Assembly (NCBI GenBank): GCA_018669795.1
Contig: JABHSQ010000020.1
Location: 62,001 to 126,000 of the forward strand
DNA length: 64,000 nt
Source: Flavobacteriaceae bacterium
GTDB taxonomy: Bacteria; Bacteroidota; Bacteroidia; Flavobacteriales; Flavobacteriaceae
Direction of reading: 5' to 3'
Under the pieces are notes generated by a model. It saw only the letters and a program-made list of their open reading frames with translations. It did not search any database and was not told the DNA's origin. Shown piece by piece: positions 55,876 to 64,000 of the stretch; within the stretch, counting starts at the first letter, position 1, and each line of letters begins with the position of its first letter. Both the position numbers and the translations under genes were made by a program.

Positions 55876-57624
55876 TTAACTATTCATAGAAATTAAAAAC
55901 TCTTCGTTGTTTCTAGTGTTTTTAATTCTATCGTTGATAAACTCCATAGCTTCAACAGGGTTCATATCAGCAAGATATTTACGCAATACCCACATACGTT
56001 GAATTACATTTTCACCTAACAGTAAATCGTCTCTACGAGTACTTGAAGAAGTAAGATCAATTGCTGGGAAAATTCTACGATTAGATATTTTTCTATCCAA
56101 TTGTAATTCCATATTACCAGTTCCTTTAAATTCTTCGAAAATCACTTCATCCATTTTAGAACCTGTTTCTGTAAGAGCTGTTGCAATAATACTTAATGAT
56201 CCACCATCTTCAATATTTCGTGCAGCTCCAAAGAAACGTTTTGGTTTGTGCAATGCATTAGAATCAACACCACCACTTAATATTTTTCCACTTGCAGGTT
56301 GTACGGTATTATATGCTCTTGCTAAACGGGTAATTGAATCTAATAGAATAACTACATCATGACCACATTCTACCAAGCGTTTTGCTTTTTCTAAAACAAG
56401 ATTCGCTATCCTAACGTGTTCTGTCGCTTCTTTGTCAAAAGTTGAAGCAACTACTTCGCCACGAACATTACGTTGCATATCGGTAACCTCTTCAGGTCGT
56501 TCGTCAATTAAAAGTATAATTTGGTATACCTCAGGATGATTTGCAGCAATTGCATTGGCAACATCCTTTAATAACATTGTTTTTCCTGTCTTTGGCTGAG
56601 AAACAATCATACCACGTTGCCCTTTTCCGATAGGAGCAAACATATCAATTATACGAGTAGAAATACTTGATTGTCTATCTGCTAAATTAAATTTTTCTTG
56701 TGGGAATAACGGCGTTAAATGCTCAAATGCAACTCGATCACGAACTACATCAGGACTTTGTCCATTAATTTTATTCACTTTAATAAGTGGAAAATATTTT
56801 TCACCTTCTTTTGGAGGTCTTACTTGTCCTAAAACAGTATCTCCAGTTTTTAATCCAAATAAACGTATTTGAGATTGTGAAACATAAATATCATCTGGAG
56901 ATGATAAATAATTATAATCACTAGAACGTAAAAAACCATAGCCATCTTGCATGATATCTAAAACACCTTCACTTTCTATAATACCATCAAATTCAAAGTC
57001 GGGTTGGCGATACCTATTTCGGTTGTCTTTATTGCCATCCTTACCTCTATGTTGATTGGGATTGTTGTTTTCTCTTTTATTATTCTGATTGTTGTGTCTA
57101 GGTTTTTGCTCTGTTTTTTGACGCTTATCATCATCAGTAGTTTTATGCTGCTGAGGTTGCTTGGCTTTTTGAACTTGAGTTTTTTGACGCTTATCATCAT
57201 CAGTAGTTTTATGCTGCTGTGGTTGATTCTGTTTTTGAGTTTGATTTTTTTCGCTATTATCATCTTCAGCAGGTTTATTTTGCTGTGGATGATTTTGTTT
57301 TTGAGTATGATTTTTTTGATTGCGATTATCATCTCTAGGAGTGCGAGGTCGAATTACTCTTTTTGGAGCTGTTCTTTGCGTTTGTTCTCTGGTATTTACA
57401 GAAGCTTCCTTTTTTTCTGAAGTTTCTTGTTGTGTAACAACAACCTCTGTTTTTACTTCTTTTATAACAGCTTTTACTGCGGAAGGATTTGCGGCTTGGT
57501 GGTCCAATATTTTATACACCAAATCTAATTTTTTTAAGCTACGGAATTTTGGTACTCCTGAAGCTTTAGCAATTTCCTGAAGCTCAGGTAATAACTTTGC
57601 TTTTAATTCTGAAATTTCAAACAT
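55876..57624 (-). CDS. rho: Transcription termination factor Rho with long disordered insert
   Basis: Rho is a hexameric RNA helicase that ends transcription. The 582-residue protein has the Rho N-terminal domain (residues about 1-45, '[20 protein letters not shown]'), a low-complexity polar insert (about 50-210), the cold-shock-like RNA-binding domain ('[20 protein letters not shown]'), and the ATPase domain with Walker A '[13 protein letters not shown]' and Walker B '[16 protein letters not shown]'. E. coli Rho has 419 residues, so the insert adds about 160. Within it three 22-residue repeats occur. The disordered region of Bacteroides Rho has been linked to phase separation; the same role here is inference. 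Confidence 0.97.
   Translation of the reverse strand: MFEISELKAKLLPELQEIAKASGVPKFRSLKKLDLVYKILDHQAANPSAVKAVIKEVKTEVVVTQQETSEKKEASVNTREQTQRTAPKRVIRPRTPRDDNRNQKNHTQKQNHPQQNKPAEDDNSEKNQTQKQNQPQQHKTTDDDKRQKTQVQKAKQPQQHKTTDDDKRQKTEQKPRHNNQNNKRENNNPNQHRGKDGNKDNRNRYRQPDFEFDGIIESEGVLDIMQDGYGFLRSSDYNYLSSPDDIYVSQSQIRLFGLKTGDTVLGQVRPPKEGEKYFPLIKVNKINGQSPDVVRDRVAFEHLTPLFPQEKFNLADRQSSISTRIIDMFAPIGKGQRGMIVSQPKTGKTMLLKDVANAIAANHPEVYQIILLIDERPEEVTDMQRNVRGEVVASTFDKEATEHVRIANLVLEKAKRLVECGHDVVILLDSITRLARAYNTVQPASGKILSGGVDSNALHKPKRFFGAARNIEDGGSLSIIATALTETGSKMDEVIFEEFKGTGNMELQLDRKISNRRIFPAIDLTSSSTRRDDLLLGENVIQRMWVLRKYLADMNPVEAMEFINDRIKNTRNNEEFLISMNS
57115..57312 (-). repeat. Three 66-nt tandem repeats inside rho
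   Basis: Residues 105-126, 127-148 and 149-170 of Rho form three 22-residue repeats (pattern TQKQNxPQQxKxxxDDxxxK). The last two copies share about 40 identical bases in a row (TTGACGCTTATCATCATCAG... on the plus strand) at an exact 66-nt offset, so the repeats arose by recent duplication. Confidence 0.9.
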
Positions 57625-57791
57625 TTAAATATATATATGATTTATTTGATACTATTGAGTATTACTGAATGTAATTTTTTTTGAAAATTTTATCGAAGAC
57701 TAAGTAACCTCTGTTGAATTGGTTACATATTGATGGTACAATTATACAACAATAATTTTTAAATGCATTTAATTTTTATAAAAAGATAGTG

Positions 57792-57799
57792 TATTTTTG
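57792..57799 (+). promoter_or_regulatory. Putative -7 promoter box for the DUF4293 gene
   Basis: TATTTTTG matches TAnnTTTG, 22 nt before the ATG at 57822; no clear -33 element. Confidence 0.45.
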
Positions 57800-57821
57800 C
57801 GTTAAGAATTAGAAGAAATAA

Positions 57822-58232
57822 ATGTTACAAAGAATACAAACTGTTTATTTATTAATTTCTGCTTTAATAATAGGAGGGTTGTATTTGTGGTTTCCAATAA
57901 TTAAATCTGAAAACGGTTTGGCCATTATCAGTAACAACGAACCATTAATTTTAGGCCTTATTTTTGGGTCAATTTTATTGACTTTACTATCTATATTAAA
58001 CTTTAAAAAACGACAATTACAATTTGTAATTAACCGTTTAAATATCATATTAAATTTTTTACTACTGGGAGTTTTCGTTTACAGATCACTAACGCTATCC
58101 GGAGAGACATTAGTTTCAGAGAAGGGTATTGGGGTTTTACTTCCTATCATTTCTATCGTTTTTTTAGTCATGGCCAATAAGGCCATAAAAAAGGATGAAG
58201 ACCTCGTAAAATCTGTGGATCGGTTGCGCTAA
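57822..58232 (+). CDS. DUF4293 family membrane protein
   Basis: The 136-residue protein has four hydrophobic segments ('TVYLLISALIIGGLYLWF', 'LILGLIFGSILLTLLSIL', 'LNIILNFLLLGVFVYRS', 'GIGVLLPIISIVFLVMANKA') and the N-terminus 'MLQRIQTVYLL' that marks DUF4293. The last 15 residues are charged and cytoplasmic. It is divergent from rho, a pairing I recall as common in Bacteroidota. Function unknown. Confidence 0.85.
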   Translation: MLQRIQTVYLLISALIIGGLYLWFPIIKSENGLAIISNNEPLILGLIFGSILLTLLSILNFKKRQLQFVINRLNIILNFLLLGVFVYRSLTLSGETLVSEKGIGVLLPIISIVFLVMANKAIKKDEDLVKSVDRLR

Positions 58233-58257
58233 ACCGCATATCTTAGTATATTAGTGC

Positions 58258-58292
58258 AAAACCCTAAAAGAATGCCATCTTTTAGGGTTTTT
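58258..58292 (+). terminator. Terminator after the DUF4293 gene
   Basis: AAAACCCTAAAAG and CTTTTAGGGTTTT form a perfect 13-bp stem with an 8-nt loop and a T-run, 25 nt after the stop. Confidence 0.9.
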
Positions 58293-58347
58293 GTTTTGGA
58301 AGGGTTTTATATTTTATTGTTGTCTTATAATAATAAAGTTTGATTAT

Positions 58348-58851
58348 TTAGGACGAGACATTGCGTTTTGTTTCAATTACCTCTAAGTTTTGTATTTTAT
58401 CTTTATCAATTTCAAATCGCAACATGGTTCTTACTTTATGAAATCCGTGTGTGCCAATAGCCCCAGGATTCATATGTAGTAATCCAATCTTTTTATCATT
58501 CATTACTCTTAAAATATGGGAATGTCCAGTTATAAACAGTTTTGGAGGATTGGTTTTAATTTCTTCTCTTAAACTGGGATTGTATCTTCCGGGATATCCT
58601 CCTATGTGTGTGATCCAAACAGTTACTTCTTCACATAAAAAACGATTGTGTAATGGAAATTCACTGCGAGCTTCTGCGTTATCAATGTTTCCGTAAACTG
58701 CTTTTAAAGGCTTTAATTTTTTAATAGCATCTGTAACTTTTAAATCTCCAATGTCTCCAGCATGCCATACTTCATCTGCCAGATTCACATACTTTATTAT
58801 AGTATCGTCTAAATAACTATGAGTATCTGAAAGTAATAGGATTTTTTTCAT
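58348..58851 (-). CDS. YfcE/MJ0936-type metallophosphoesterase
   Basis: The 167-residue protein is a small calcineurin-like phosphodiesterase. Metal-binding motifs are all present: 'LLSDTHSYLDD' (D-x-H), 'HAGDIGDL' (GD), 'VYGNIDNAEAR' (GN with Asp in place of His, usual in this subfamily) and 'FITGHSHILRV' (GH-x-H), plus an internal His pair near 'WITHIGGYPG'. Relatives hydrolyse phosphodiesters, but the natural substrate is not known. It is divergent from truA. Confidence 0.88.
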   Translation of the reverse strand: MKKILLLSDTHSYLDDTIIKYVNLADEVWHAGDIGDLKVTDAIKKLKPLKAVYGNIDNAEARSEFPLHNRFLCEEVTVWITHIGGYPGRYNPSLREEIKTNPPKLFITGHSHILRVMNDKKIGLLHMNPGAIGTHGFHKVRTMLRFEIDKDKIQNLEVIETKRNVSS

Positions 58852-58893
58852 ATTTAATTTAAAAATAATTTATTAAGAGAACCTAAACTTAAG

Positions 58894-58920
58894 TTGGAAA
58901 GAATTCACTTTGTATCTTTG
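58894..58920 (+). promoter_or_regulatory. Putative promoter of truA
   Basis: TATCTTTG (58913-58920) is an exact -7 match; a TTG at 58894-58896 lies 16 nt upstream, slightly closer than usual. The box is 23 nt before the truA start. Confidence 0.5.
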
Positions 58921-58943
58921 ATTTTTCAAAAATACAAGATTCA

Positions 58944-59687
58944 TTGCGATATTTTATAGAACTAGCATATAATGGAAAAAACTATCATGGTTGGCAAATT
59001 CAGCCTGATGCTATTACCGTACAAGAAGTTTTAGAGAATGCTTTGTCAATACTATTACGAAAGAAAATTCAAGTAATGGGAGCTGGAAGAACTGATGCTG
59101 GAGTACATGCAAAACAGTTGTTTGCTCATTTTGATATGGAAATGATTGAGTCAATATCAGATTTAATATTCAAATTAAATTCTTTTCTACCAAAAGATAT
59201 TTCTATACAAAACATTTTTCCTGTTAAGGAAGATGCGCATGCTCGTTTTGATGCTTTAGAAAGAGAATATGAATATTTTATTTCATTGCAAAAAAATCCT
59301 TTTTCAAATGATTTCACATATTTTATTCATCATAAACCCAATATAGACTTAATGAATTCGGCTGCTAATGTGTTGTTGAGCTATAAGGATTTTCAATGTT
59401 TTTCTCGTTCTAATACCGATGTAAAAACGTATAATTGTGATGTGAAAGAGGCGTATTGGAAAGTTGAAAATTCACAATTGATTTTTACAATTAAAGCAGA
59501 TCGTTTTTTAAGAAATATGGTGAGGGCAATTGTAGGAACCTTATTAGATATAGGATTTGAAAAAACATCTATGTTACAATTTCATGAAATACTAAAAAGT
59601 AAGGATAGGGGTAAAGCAGGTTCTTCTGCACCTGCAAAAGGACTTTATTTAACTAAAATTGTATATCCAGAACAACTAAAAAATTAA
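58944..59687 (+). CDS. truA: tRNA pseudouridine synthase A (TTG start)
   Basis: TruA makes pseudouridine at positions 38-40 of tRNA anticodon arms. The 247-residue protein has 'YFIELAYNGKNYHGWQIQP' at the N-terminus, the catalytic Asp in 'GAGRTDAGVHAKQLFAHF' and 'DRFLRNMVRAIVGTLLDIG', all standard. No ATG exists between the promoter and the conserved start, so the start is TTG at 58944, giving normal length. An ABC exporter gene follows after 35 nt, probably in the same transcript. Confidence 0.96.
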   Translation: MRYFIELAYNGKNYHGWQIQPDAITVQEVLENALSILLRKKIQVMGAGRTDAGVHAKQLFAHFDMEMIESISDLIFKLNSFLPKDISIQNIFPVKEDAHARFDALEREYEYFISLQKNPFSNDFTYFIHHKPNIDLMNSAANVLLSYKDFQCFSRSNTDVKTYNCDVKEAYWKVENSQLIFTIKADRFLRNMVRAIVGTLLDIGFEKTSMLQFHEILKSKDRGKAGSSAPAKGLYLTKIVYPEQLKN

Positions 59688-59722
59688 TTTAAATAAAACT
59701 CCTGTCTTAGCAGGGAGCTAGT

Positions 59723-61483
59723 ATGGCAGATTCGGGGAAAGCATTCGATTTAAAACTCTTTAAAAGATTATTAGGGCACACTAATTATTATCGAGGCACA
59801 TTTATATATGTTGCTTTTGCTGCTTTGGTAATGTCAGTTTTAGGAGTGTTGCGTCCATTGATAATGCAAAAGGCGATTGATGAGTCTATTGTTCCTAAGG
59901 ATATAGAAAACCTTGTTTTCTATATTTCGTTAATGATTGGAGTATTAATGTTAGAGGTCATATTTATGTTAACTTTTATCTATTTCACCAATTGGTTAGG
60001 GCAAAGTGTTATTAGGGATATACGGGTAAAGCTTTTTAAATTAATGTTAAGTTTTAAGTTAAAATATTACGATACTAGTGCGGTAGGAAGATTGACAACA
60101 AGAGCAGTTAATGATATAGAAACCATTTCGAGTATTTTTAGTCAAGGGTTATTTATGATGATAGCTGACTTGCTTAAAATGGTTGTAATATTAGGTGTTA
60201 TGCTTTATAAAAGTTGGCAATTAACATTAATTGTAATGTCTATTTTGCCAATAATATTATATGCAACAAGAGTTTTCCAGAGAGCAATGAAAGTTGCTTT
60301 TGAAGAAGTTCGAGCTCAGGTTGCGAATTTAAATTCTTTTGTTCAAGAACGTATAACAGGTATGAAAATAGTTCAGATTTTTACGCGTGAAAAAACGGAA
60401 TATAAAGAGTTTAAAGAAATAAATGAAAAGCATAAAAAAGCTTGGATTAAAACAGTATGGCACAATTCTATATTTTTTCCAATTGCAGAAATGGCATCCT
60501 CTGTAGCGATTGGGTTAGTTGTTTGGTATGGTGGACTTAATGCTGCTGAAGGTGGCATCATAACACTTGGTGCTATTGTGGCATTTATCGAGTTGTCTCA
60601 GATGTTATTTAGGCCATTACGTCTAATAGCAGATAAGTTTAATACCCTGCAAATGGGTATGGTTGCTGCTCGTAGAGTATTTGATGTTTTGGATACCAAG
60701 TCTCATATAGACGATTCGGGAACTCTATTATTAGAAAATACAAAAGGCTCTATTGAATTTAAAAACGTTCGGTTTAGTTATATTGAAGAAGAGGAAATAA
60801 TAAAAGACATTTCATTTAAAGTAGCTCCTGGAGAAACTGTTGCAATCGTTGGAGCAACTGGAGCTGGGAAATCGACTATTATTAATTTATTATCTCGTTT
60901 TTATGAAATCAATAGCGGTGTAATATTAGTAGATAATAAATCTATTAACGAGTATACTCTAAAATCATTGAGAAGCCATATCGCAGTGGTATTACAAGAT
61001 GTTTTCTTATTTTCAGATTCCGTTTTAAATAATATTACTTTAAACGATACAGCTGTTTCAGAAGAAGAAGTGATGAATGCAGCAAAAAAAATTGGGGTTC
61101 ATAAATTTATTAGTTCTCTGCCTAATGGTTATCATTATAATGTTAAAGAAAGGGGCTTAATGTTATCTTCTGGTCAACGCCAGTTATTAGCTTTCTTAAG
61201 AGCGTATGTGAGTAATCCAAGTATTTTAATATTAGATGAAGCTACTTCTTCTGTAGATTCTTATTCAGAAGAAATGATACAAATTGCAACAGAGAAAATC
61301 ACTAAAGGAAGAACTTCAATAATAATTGCCCATCGTTTGGCTACCATTAAAAAAGCAGATAAAATTATTGTAATGGATGCTGGAAAAATTGTAGAAATTG
61401 GAACTCATAAAGAATTGATTAGGAAAGAAAATGGGTATTATAAAAACTTATATGAGGTTCAGTTTTTAAAAAAAAGAAGCTAG
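59723..61483 (+). CDS. ABC transporter, fused permease and ATPase (MsbA/LmrA type)
   Basis: The 586-residue protein has six transmembrane helices in residues about 20-310 and an ATPase domain at about 345-575 with Walker A 'GATGAGKSTI', the Q-loop 'AVVLQDVFLFSDS', signature 'LSSGQRQLLAF' and Walker B 'ILILDEATSSVDS', followed by the H-loop 'IIIAHRLATI'. Half-transporters of this type dimerise and export lipids, drugs or peptides; MsbA is the best-known relative, but the substrate cannot be named. It follows truA and overlaps no other gene. Confidence 0.92.
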   Translation: MADSGKAFDLKLFKRLLGHTNYYRGTFIYVAFAALVMSVLGVLRPLIMQKAIDESIVPKDIENLVFYISLMIGVLMLEVIFMLTFIYFTNWLGQSVIRDIRVKLFKLMLSFKLKYYDTSAVGRLTTRAVNDIETISSIFSQGLFMMIADLLKMVVILGVMLYKSWQLTLIVMSILPIILYATRVFQRAMKVAFEEVRAQVANLNSFVQERITGMKIVQIFTREKTEYKEFKEINEKHKKAWIKTVWHNSIFFPIAEMASSVAIGLVVWYGGLNAAEGGIITLGAIVAFIELSQMLFRPLRLIADKFNTLQMGMVAARRVFDVLDTKSHIDDSGTLLLENTKGSIEFKNVRFSYIEEEEIIKDISFKVAPGETVAIVGATGAGKSTIINLLSRFYEINSGVILVDNKSINEYTLKSLRSHIAVVLQDVFLFSDSVLNNITLNDTAVSEEEVMNAAKKIGVHKFISSLPNGYHYNVKERGLMLSSGQRQLLAFLRAYVSNPSILILDEATSSVDSYSEEMIQIATEKITKGRTSIIIAHRLATIKKADKIIVMDAGKIVEIGTHKELIRKENGYYKNLYEVQFLKKRS

Positions 61484-61509
61484 CTAGAAAGATTTTAAAT
61501 AGATCCTTG

Positions 61510-62283
61510 TTAAGATGATAAATCCTTTTCAAGCAATTCATTTAATTCTTCAATATCATCAAAAAGCACAAAATTACCATCCATAATGTAGGATATTAGA
61601 CCACTTTCTTCAGAAACGGTAATACAAACAGCATCTGTTTTTTCAGTAATACTAACTGCGGCTCTATGTCGCAATCCAAAACGTTCGGGAATCTCATTTT
61701 CATTAGTAACCGGCAGAATAACTCTTGTAGCAGTAATAACATTGTCTTCGATCAAAGTAGCTCCATCATGCAAAGGACTGTTTTTATAAAAAACACTTTC
61801 AATAATGGGTTGATTTATTTCAATAAACATTTTATCACCGGTGCTTTTAACAAAATCCAAGCTGTTATTTCGTTTAAAAACAATTAATGCTCCTGTTTTC
61901 GATTTACTCATTTTTTTGCAAGCTTGAGTAACTGCATCGATTGTTGAGATTAATTTTGAATCTGAAGTAGATCGAAATTGTTTTAAAAGCTTTTTACGAG
62001 CACTGAAATTGGTAGATCCTAACATTAATAAAAAACGTCTGATTTCTTGTTGAAAAACAACAACTAAAGCAACCATACCTACTCCTAAAAACCCTCCAAG
62101 GATTTTACTAAGCATTTCCATTTCTAAAAGTTCAGTTACTTTCCAAATAGCATAAATGATTACGATACCAATAAAAATATTGATTGCAACAGTACCTTTT
62201 ATTAATTTATAGATATAGTATAATAGAAATGCAACAAGGACAATGTCTATAATATCTATGATTCTTATGTCTAATAATTCCAA
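61510..62283 (-). CDS. cdaA: Diadenylate cyclase CdaA
   Basis: CdaA makes the second messenger cyclic di-AMP from two ATP. The 257-residue protein has about three N-terminal membrane helices (residues 10-85) and a DAC domain with the catalytic 'NSPLHDGATLIEDN' (DGA motif) and 'FGLRHRAAVSITEKTDAV' (RHR motif). Length and layout match the membrane-bound CdaA class, TIGR00159. folP lies 33 nt upstream on the same strand, so the two share a transcript, a pairing also known in other Bacteroidota. No cdaR or GlmM gene is next to it. Confidence 0.94.
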   Translation of the reverse strand: MELLDIRIIDIIDIVLVAFLLYYIYKLIKGTVAINIFIGIVIIYAIWKVTELLEMEMLSKILGGFLGVGMVALVVVFQQEIRRFLLMLGSTNFSARKKLLKQFRSTSDSKLISTIDAVTQACKKMSKSKTGALIVFKRNNSLDFVKSTGDKMFIEINQPIIESVFYKNSPLHDGATLIEDNVITATRVILPVTNENEIPERFGLRHRAAVSITEKTDAVCITVSEESGLISYIMDGNFVLFDDIEELNELLEKDLSS

Positions 62284-62316
62284 TGAAATTCAGCTTTTTG
62301 TAAATGTAGTTTTTTA

Positions 62317-63147
62317 TTAATGAAACTTCAAATTTTGTAATAGATTAATCGTTTCAAAAGCTTCTTTTACGTCATGCACCCGAAGTATGGAAGCGCCTTT
62401 TTGAATTGCTATAGCGTGTAGTGCAGTAGTTCCATTTAATGAATTGGCTGCTGTTGTTTTAATTTTTTTCTGAATCATTGATTTCCTTGAAATGCCAAGC
62501 AACAAAGGAACATTTAAATTCCTAAATAGTTCCAGATCATTGAAAAGTTCATAGTTTTGATCCAATGTTTTAGAAAATCCAAAACCAGGATCTGCTATTA
62601 AATCATTAATTCCAAAAGATCGTGCTTTAGCAATTCTTTCAGAAAAATAATAAAGAACTTCTTTTGTTAGGTCAGTATAATCGGTGTTTTTCATCATTAA
62701 TTCTGGTGTTCCCCGCATATGCATCATCACATAAGGAACTTGATGTTGAGCAATAATTTTAAACATATGATCGTCTAATTTTCCTGCAGAAATATCATTG
62801 ATCAAAGAAGCGCCAGCAGAAATACTTTCATCTGCAACGTTGCTTCTAAAGGTGTCTATTGACAAAAGGGTTTCAGGAAATTCATTTAAAAGAATTTTAA
62901 TCACGGGTAGTACTCGATCTATTTCCTCCTTTTCTGAAACAAATTGGGCTCCAGGTCTAGAGCTGTAAGCTCCTAGATCTAAAAATGTTGCTCCTTCTTT
63001 TAGCATTTGCTCAGCTTTAAGAAGAATTTCTTTTTCAGAGGTTAATTTTCCTCCATCATAAAACGAATCTGGTGTTAAATTTATAATGCCCATTACTTTG
63101 GGTGTTGATAAATCGATAAGGTTTCCTTTACAATTAATTGTTCTCAA
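62317..63147 (-). CDS. folP: Dihydropteroate synthase
   Basis: FolP joins p-aminobenzoate and a pterin to make dihydropteroate and is the sulfonamide target. The 276-residue protein has 'VMGIINLTPDSFYDGGK', 'FLDLGAYSSRPGAQFVS', 'LLSIDTFRSNVA', 'YVMMHMRGTPELM', 'DPGFGFSKT' and 'LLGISRKSMI', the full set of DHPS motifs. It is the first gene of the folP-cdaA pair and divergent from the DUF1599 gene across 52 nt. folD at 42 kb is the other folate gene in the window. Confidence 0.97.
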   Translation of the reverse strand: MRTINCKGNLIDLSTPKVMGIINLTPDSFYDGGKLTSEKEILLKAEQMLKEGATFLDLGAYSSRPGAQFVSEKEEIDRVLPVIKILLNEFPETLLSIDTFRSNVADESISAGASLINDISAGKLDDHMFKIIAQHQVPYVMMHMRGTPELMMKNTDYTDLTKEVLYYFSERIAKARSFGINDLIADPGFGFSKTLDQNYELFNDLELFRNLNVPLLLGISRKSMIQKKIKTTAANSLNGTTALHAIAIQKGASILRVHDVKEAFETINLLQNLKFH

Positions 63148-63199
63148 TTTTTTAAATTGATTTATTTAAGCGAAATTTACGGAAAATATTACAGACCTA

Positions 63200-63739
63200 A
63201 TGGCAGATACTTCAAAACAATACAATAAAATTATAGAAACTTGTAAAAACTTGTTTATCAATAAAATGAAAGATTACGGAAGTGCTTGGCGAATACTCCG
63301 ATTGCCTTCTTTAACCGATCAAATATTTATTAAAACGCAGCGTATACGAGGATTGCAACAAAATGAAGTACAAAAAGTAGATGAGGATCAAGTAAGTGAA
63401 TTTATTGGTATTATTAACTATTCCATAATGGCATTAGTGCAATTGGAATTAGGTACTGTTGAACAACCTGATTTAGATATAGAGGACGCTGTTAGTGAAT
63501 ACGATAAACATGTAAAAATCACCAAGCAATTAATGATGGATAAAAACCATGATTATGGAGAAGCTTGGAGAGATATGAGAGTGAGTTCTCTTACCGATTT
63601 AATATTACAAAAATTGCTTAGGGTAAAGCAGATAGAAGACAATAAAGGAAAAACATTAGTATCTGAAGGTATTGTTGCCAATTACCAAGACATGATTAAT
63701 TATGCGATTTTTGCGCTAATACTTTTAGAGGAAGAATAA
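63200..63739 (+). CDS. DUF1599 protein with two tandem domains
   Basis: The 179-residue protein is made of two related halves: residues about 8-85 ('KMKDYGSAWRILRLPSLTDQ' then 'FIGIINYSIMALVQLE') and about 100-178 ('KNHDYGEAWRDMRVSSLTDL' then 'YQDMINYAIFALILLE'). The pattern matches DUF1599, an all-helical family found in Bacteroidota and some phages; its function is not known. It is divergent from folP and is followed after 106 nt by a DoxX-family gene, an order I recall as conserved upstream of tpiA in this group. Confidence 0.85.
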   Translation: MADTSKQYNKIIETCKNLFINKMKDYGSAWRILRLPSLTDQIFIKTQRIRGLQQNEVQKVDEDQVSEFIGIINYSIMALVQLELGTVEQPDLDIEDAVSEYDKHVKITKQLMMDKNHDYGEAWRDMRVSSLTDLILQKLLRVKQIEDNKGKTLVSEGIVANYQDMINYAIFALILLEEE

Positions 63740-63845
63740 TATTTTTAGAATATAATATAAAACATCAAAGGCTATAAATTTAGTCGCTCAAAAAATTAAT
63801 AAATGGATGTTTTATATATTCGATTTAATAAAATAATATAGACTT

Positions 63846-64000
63846 ATGAAACAAATTGTAAACCTTTCCAGAATATTAGTTGGTGTTTTATTTATTATTA
63901 GCGGATTAATTAAGTTGAACGACCCAGTTGGGTTCTCATTTAAGTTAAAAGAATATTTTGCTCCAGAGGTACTTAATTTGGAGCTTTTTATTCCATTTGC
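63846..64000 (+). CDS. DoxX-family membrane protein (3' end outside window)
   Basis: The first 51 codons are visible: 'MKQIVNLSRILVGVLFIISG' followed by 'LIKLNDPVGFSFKLKEYF'. A hydrophobic first helix ending 'GLIKLNDPVGF' is the mark of the DoxX/BT_3928-type proteins of Bacteroidota. The gene is cut by the window edge, so length and later motifs are unknown. It continues the DUF1599 transcript direction. Confidence 0.75.
   Translation, partial: MKQIVNLSRILVGVLFIISGLIKLNDPVGFSFKLKEYFAPEVLNLELFIPF

Noticed and set aside
57100-57330. Direct repeats at regular spacing, briefly considered as a CRISPR array
   Set aside because: Units are contiguous, in frame within rho, with no unique spacers and no cas genes.
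56976-57332. 118-residue minus-strand ORF in a second frame of rho
   Set aside because: It is a frame shadow of the same low-complexity repeats, with Lys/Ile/Asn runs and no independent start context.
57004-57420. 138-residue plus-strand ORF rich in hydrophobic residues, resembling a membrane protein
   Set aside because: It is the antisense of the polar repeat region of rho. Complementing Gln/Lys/Asp codons gives Leu/Phe/Ile/Val, so the hydrophobicity is an artefact.

Overview
The window is a chromosomal segment of a member of the Bacteroidota, most probably a marine-type Flavobacteriaceae. The evidence is the low G+C content (about one third by eye), a SusC/SusD pair, a type IX secretion C-terminal sorting domain, Bacteroidota-style promoters (TTG, about 19-20 nt, TAnnTTTG), few Shine-Dalgarno sequences, a fused SecDF, a Rho factor with a long disordered insert, zinc-free L36 and S14, and families largely confined to this phylum (DUF5723-like, DUF4293, DUF1599 pairs, DUF2911, ctlX). 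There are no tRNA or rRNA genes, CRISPR arrays, prophage or insertion sequences. Nearly all genes look intact; only the first and last are cut by the window edges.

Layout. 1-2.3 kb: 3' end of an outer-membrane-type protein, a coupled unknown secreted protein and a small lipoprotein. 2.3-5.3 kb: rarA, a rhomboid protease and rlmB. 5.3-13.9 kb, all minus strand: a secreted T9SS cargo protein, a susC-susD-lipoprotein operon for uptake of an unknown nutrient, and a BamA/TamA-like protein. 14.1-31.3 kb: one long ribosomal superoperon (str, S10, spc and alpha joined: rpsL-rpsG-fusA-rpsJ, then rplC to rplQ with secY, infA and rpoA), led by a canonical promoter and closed by a strong terminator. The few larger gaps inside it all hold hairpins that look like ribosomal-protein autoregulatory leaders; the clearest is a terminator/antiterminator arrangement between rpsJ and rplC.

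31.3-39.1 kb: carA-eno, gltA, two different guanidino-group hydrolase or transferase enzymes (one ctlX-like) and argS, an arginine/citrulline-flavoured neighbourhood. 39.1-46.7 kb: an unlisted 30-residue membrane peptide, an acyl-CoA ligase, ffh, folD, and a minus-strand methyltransferase plus AI-2E-family permease operon with a lipoprotein upstream. 46.8-55.4 kb: queE, a DUF2911 protein, gyrB, mdh, an unknown anchored protein and secDF. 55.4-64 kb: a 0.5-kb gene-free stretch, rho with DUF4293 divergent, a phosphoesterase, truA, an ABC exporter, cdaA (cyclic-di-AMP synthase) and folP, a DUF1599 tandem protein and the start of a DoxX-family protein.

This is mainly housekeeping DNA. I see no defence island or obviously new multi-gene system. 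The best leads are regulatory: the rpsJ-rplC attenuator, other ribosomal leaders, three genes whose promoter -7 box sits 4-5 nt from the start codon (predicted leaderless mRNAs, two fused to the preceding terminator), the 30-aa membrane peptide, and the 66-nt repeats in the disordered region of Rho. All calls come from reading the sequence; no database search was run.
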